Shown piece after piece: positions 62,987 through 64,000 of a DNA stretch of 64,000 bases. Position 1 is the first letter of the stretch. The number at the start of each line of letters is the position of its first letter. Under the pieces are notes generated by a model that searched no databases, was not told where the DNA came from, and saw nothing but the letters and a program-made list of their open reading frames with translations. Source of the stretch: an uncultured bacterium (GTDB taxonomy: Bacteria > Bacillota > Clostridia > Lachnospirales > Lachnospiraceae); NCBI GenBank assembly GCA_947647735.1, contig CANSLJ010000006.1:62001-126000 (forward strand), given 5' to 3'. Made by a program: the position numbers and the translations under genes.

Positions 62987-63733
62987 TCATTTTGCCAGAT
63001 ACCCGCCGTCCACCGGAAGGGTAGTACCGGTTGTCCAGCAGGCTCTCTCACCGAGGAAGTAGACAACGGCATCCGCGATATAGGCGGGATCGCCGTACTG
63101 ACGCATGGGCATGCGGCTGCAGAGTTCCTGTTTGGAGGAGTCCTGTGCAAGATAAGCGCTGTTGTGCTTCGTGGGGATAGGGCCGGGCATCACGGCGTTT
63201 ACGGTAATGCCGTACTGTCCAAGGGCTTCCGCCGCCATATGGGTAAAGGCACTGATGGCGCCCTTTGCCGCACCGTAATGCACCTGAGTCGCGGAGCCGG
63301 AGACAGCAGTGATGGAGGAGAAATTGACAACTCTGCCTTTGATCCCTTTTTTCACCATCTGCTCTGTGATCTTCTGGGTGAGCAGGAAGGGGGCTTTCAT
63401 ATTGACATTAAAAGTTTTGTCGTAGGATTCCGGTGTGATCGTGAAGAAGTCTTCAAAAAAGCATACCCCGGCATTATTGACAAGGCCGTAGATGTCGCCG
63501 CAGGCATTGATCCTGTCAGCCAGCGCAAGAATTTCCTCTTCATTGGAAAGATCGGCCTGAAAAGCGGTGAAAGTGCCGCCTGCCTGTTCTATGATCTCCT
63601 TTGCCTCCGTGATATCGCCGCTGTTATAGTGGGCGATGACGTTTGCGCCTTCCTCCGCAAGGCGCTTTACGATACCGAGCCCCAGTCCTTTCGAGGCGCC
63701 GGTCACAACGATCGTTTTTCCTTTTAAGCTCAT
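62987..63733 (-). CDS. Short-chain dehydrogenase/reductase
   Basis: 248 residues. NAD(P)-binding TGASKGLGLGI, NNAG motif, catalytic S in NFSSITAVSG and Y/K in YGAAKGA. Similar to FabG or sugar alcohol dehydrogenases; substrate not determinable. A role in the rhamnose region, for example oxidising a deoxysugar or reducing lactaldehyde, is possible but not shown. Start at 63733 follows AAAGGA; open frame upstream is rejected. Confidence 0.88.
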   Translation of the reverse strand: MSLKGKTIVVTGASKGLGLGIVKRLAEEGANVIAHYNSGDITEAKEIIEQAGGTFTAFQADLSNEEEILALADRINACGDIYGLVNNAGVCFFEDFFTITPESYDKTFNVNMKAPFLLTQKITEQMVKKGIKGRVVNFSSITAVSGSATQVHYGAAKGAISAFTHMAAEALGQYGITVNAVMPGPIPTKHNSAYLAQDSSKQELCSRMPMRQYGDPAYIADAVVYFLGERACWTTGTTLPVDGGYLAK

Positions 63734-63901
63734 ATCATGATTCCTTTCCAGCCATCTATGGCATTTCGATTCTTTAAGATACCATAATTTTATCATGAAT
63801 TAAAAGAAAAGAGTATGATTTTGATTGAAAAAATCCTGCTTTTTATATAAAATGGAAAAAGATGTGTACAGAACAGAATCATTGCAGAAGAGGGGAACAG
63901 A

Positions 63902-64000
63902 ATGAAAATCGGGTTTGATCATGAAAAGTATGTAAAGATACAGTCCCAGCATATCAGGGACAGGATAGCGCAGTTCGGGGACAAGCTGTATCTGGAGTTC
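63902..64000 (+). CDS. DUF1846 family protein, N-terminal fragment
   Basis: 33 codons to the window end. [20 protein letters not shown] then FGDKLYLEF match the start of the DUF1846 family of about 500 residues, whose function is unclear. AGAGGGG precedes the ATG. The rest lies outside the window. Confidence 0.72.
   Translation, partial: MKIGFDHEKYVKIQSQHIRDRIAQFGDKLYLEF

Overview
The window looks like a chromosome segment from a Gram-positive, spore-forming Clostridia bacterium, most likely a Lachnospiraceae (Clostridium cluster XIVa) gut anaerobe. The reasons are strong AGGAGG-type ribosome sites, lipoprotein signal peptides, a SPOCS-LysM spore-type protein, an IleS of the long type, and a glycyl-radical 1,2-propanediol microcompartment of the kind known from Clostridium phytofermentans. 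There is no phage, rRNA, tRNA, CRISPR array or transposase gene. All calls come from reading the sequence; no database search was run.

Layout. 1-33.8 kb is mostly core housekeeping: partial nicotinate phosphoribosyltransferase, ileS, glycogen phosphorylase, an aconitase-like hydratase, three secreted or anchored proteins of uncertain role, ddl-murF, an aldo/keto reductase and plsC. A sugar module follows at 18.0-22.3 kb (rhamnose mutarotase, an orphan sugar-binding lipoprotein, an AraC regulator and a fucose/arabinose-isomerase-like enzyme). Then come pyrC-pyrK-pyrD, a SPOCS-LysM protein, ispE, a GntR regulator, murI, a trigger-factor-like lipoprotein and asnS. 34-41.6 kb is accessory in character: an NlpC/P60 hydrolase, an AAA/PD-(D/E)XK protein, and a LysR regulator facing a redox cluster (two aldo/keto reductases, one a predicted lipoprotein, an acetyltransferase and an iron-sulfur flavoprotein).

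42.5-56.3 kb is a complete bacterial microcompartment locus for B12-independent 1,2-propanediol metabolism. It has a glycyl-radical dehydratase and its activase, a class II aldolase, a CoA-acylating aldehyde dehydrogenase, a zinc alcohol dehydrogenase, PduL, PduS, a GlcG-like protein, a PduV/EutP-like GTPase, seven shell proteins and a DeoR regulator. 58-63 kb adds an AraC regulator with rhaB and rhaA. Together they should take L-rhamnose to rhamnulose-1-phosphate, then to DHAP plus lactaldehyde, then to propanediol, and inside the shell to propanol and propionyl phosphate. Lactaldehyde reductase, propionate kinase and a full sugar transporter are not in the window.

The most unusual content is non-coding. 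Four dispersed copies (122-147 bp) of a long palindromic element lie between genes. Each has a perfect, locus-specific outer stem of 17-27 bp, a shared inner stem with conserved bulges, and compensatory base-pair changes, so structure rather than sequence appears to be conserved. A second, multibranched structured element lies inside the microcompartment operon upstream of pduL. Its right end carries a 14-bp Shine-Dalgarno-bearing sequence that also occurs, next to other hairpins, in front of the alcohol dehydrogenase and one aldo/keto reductase.
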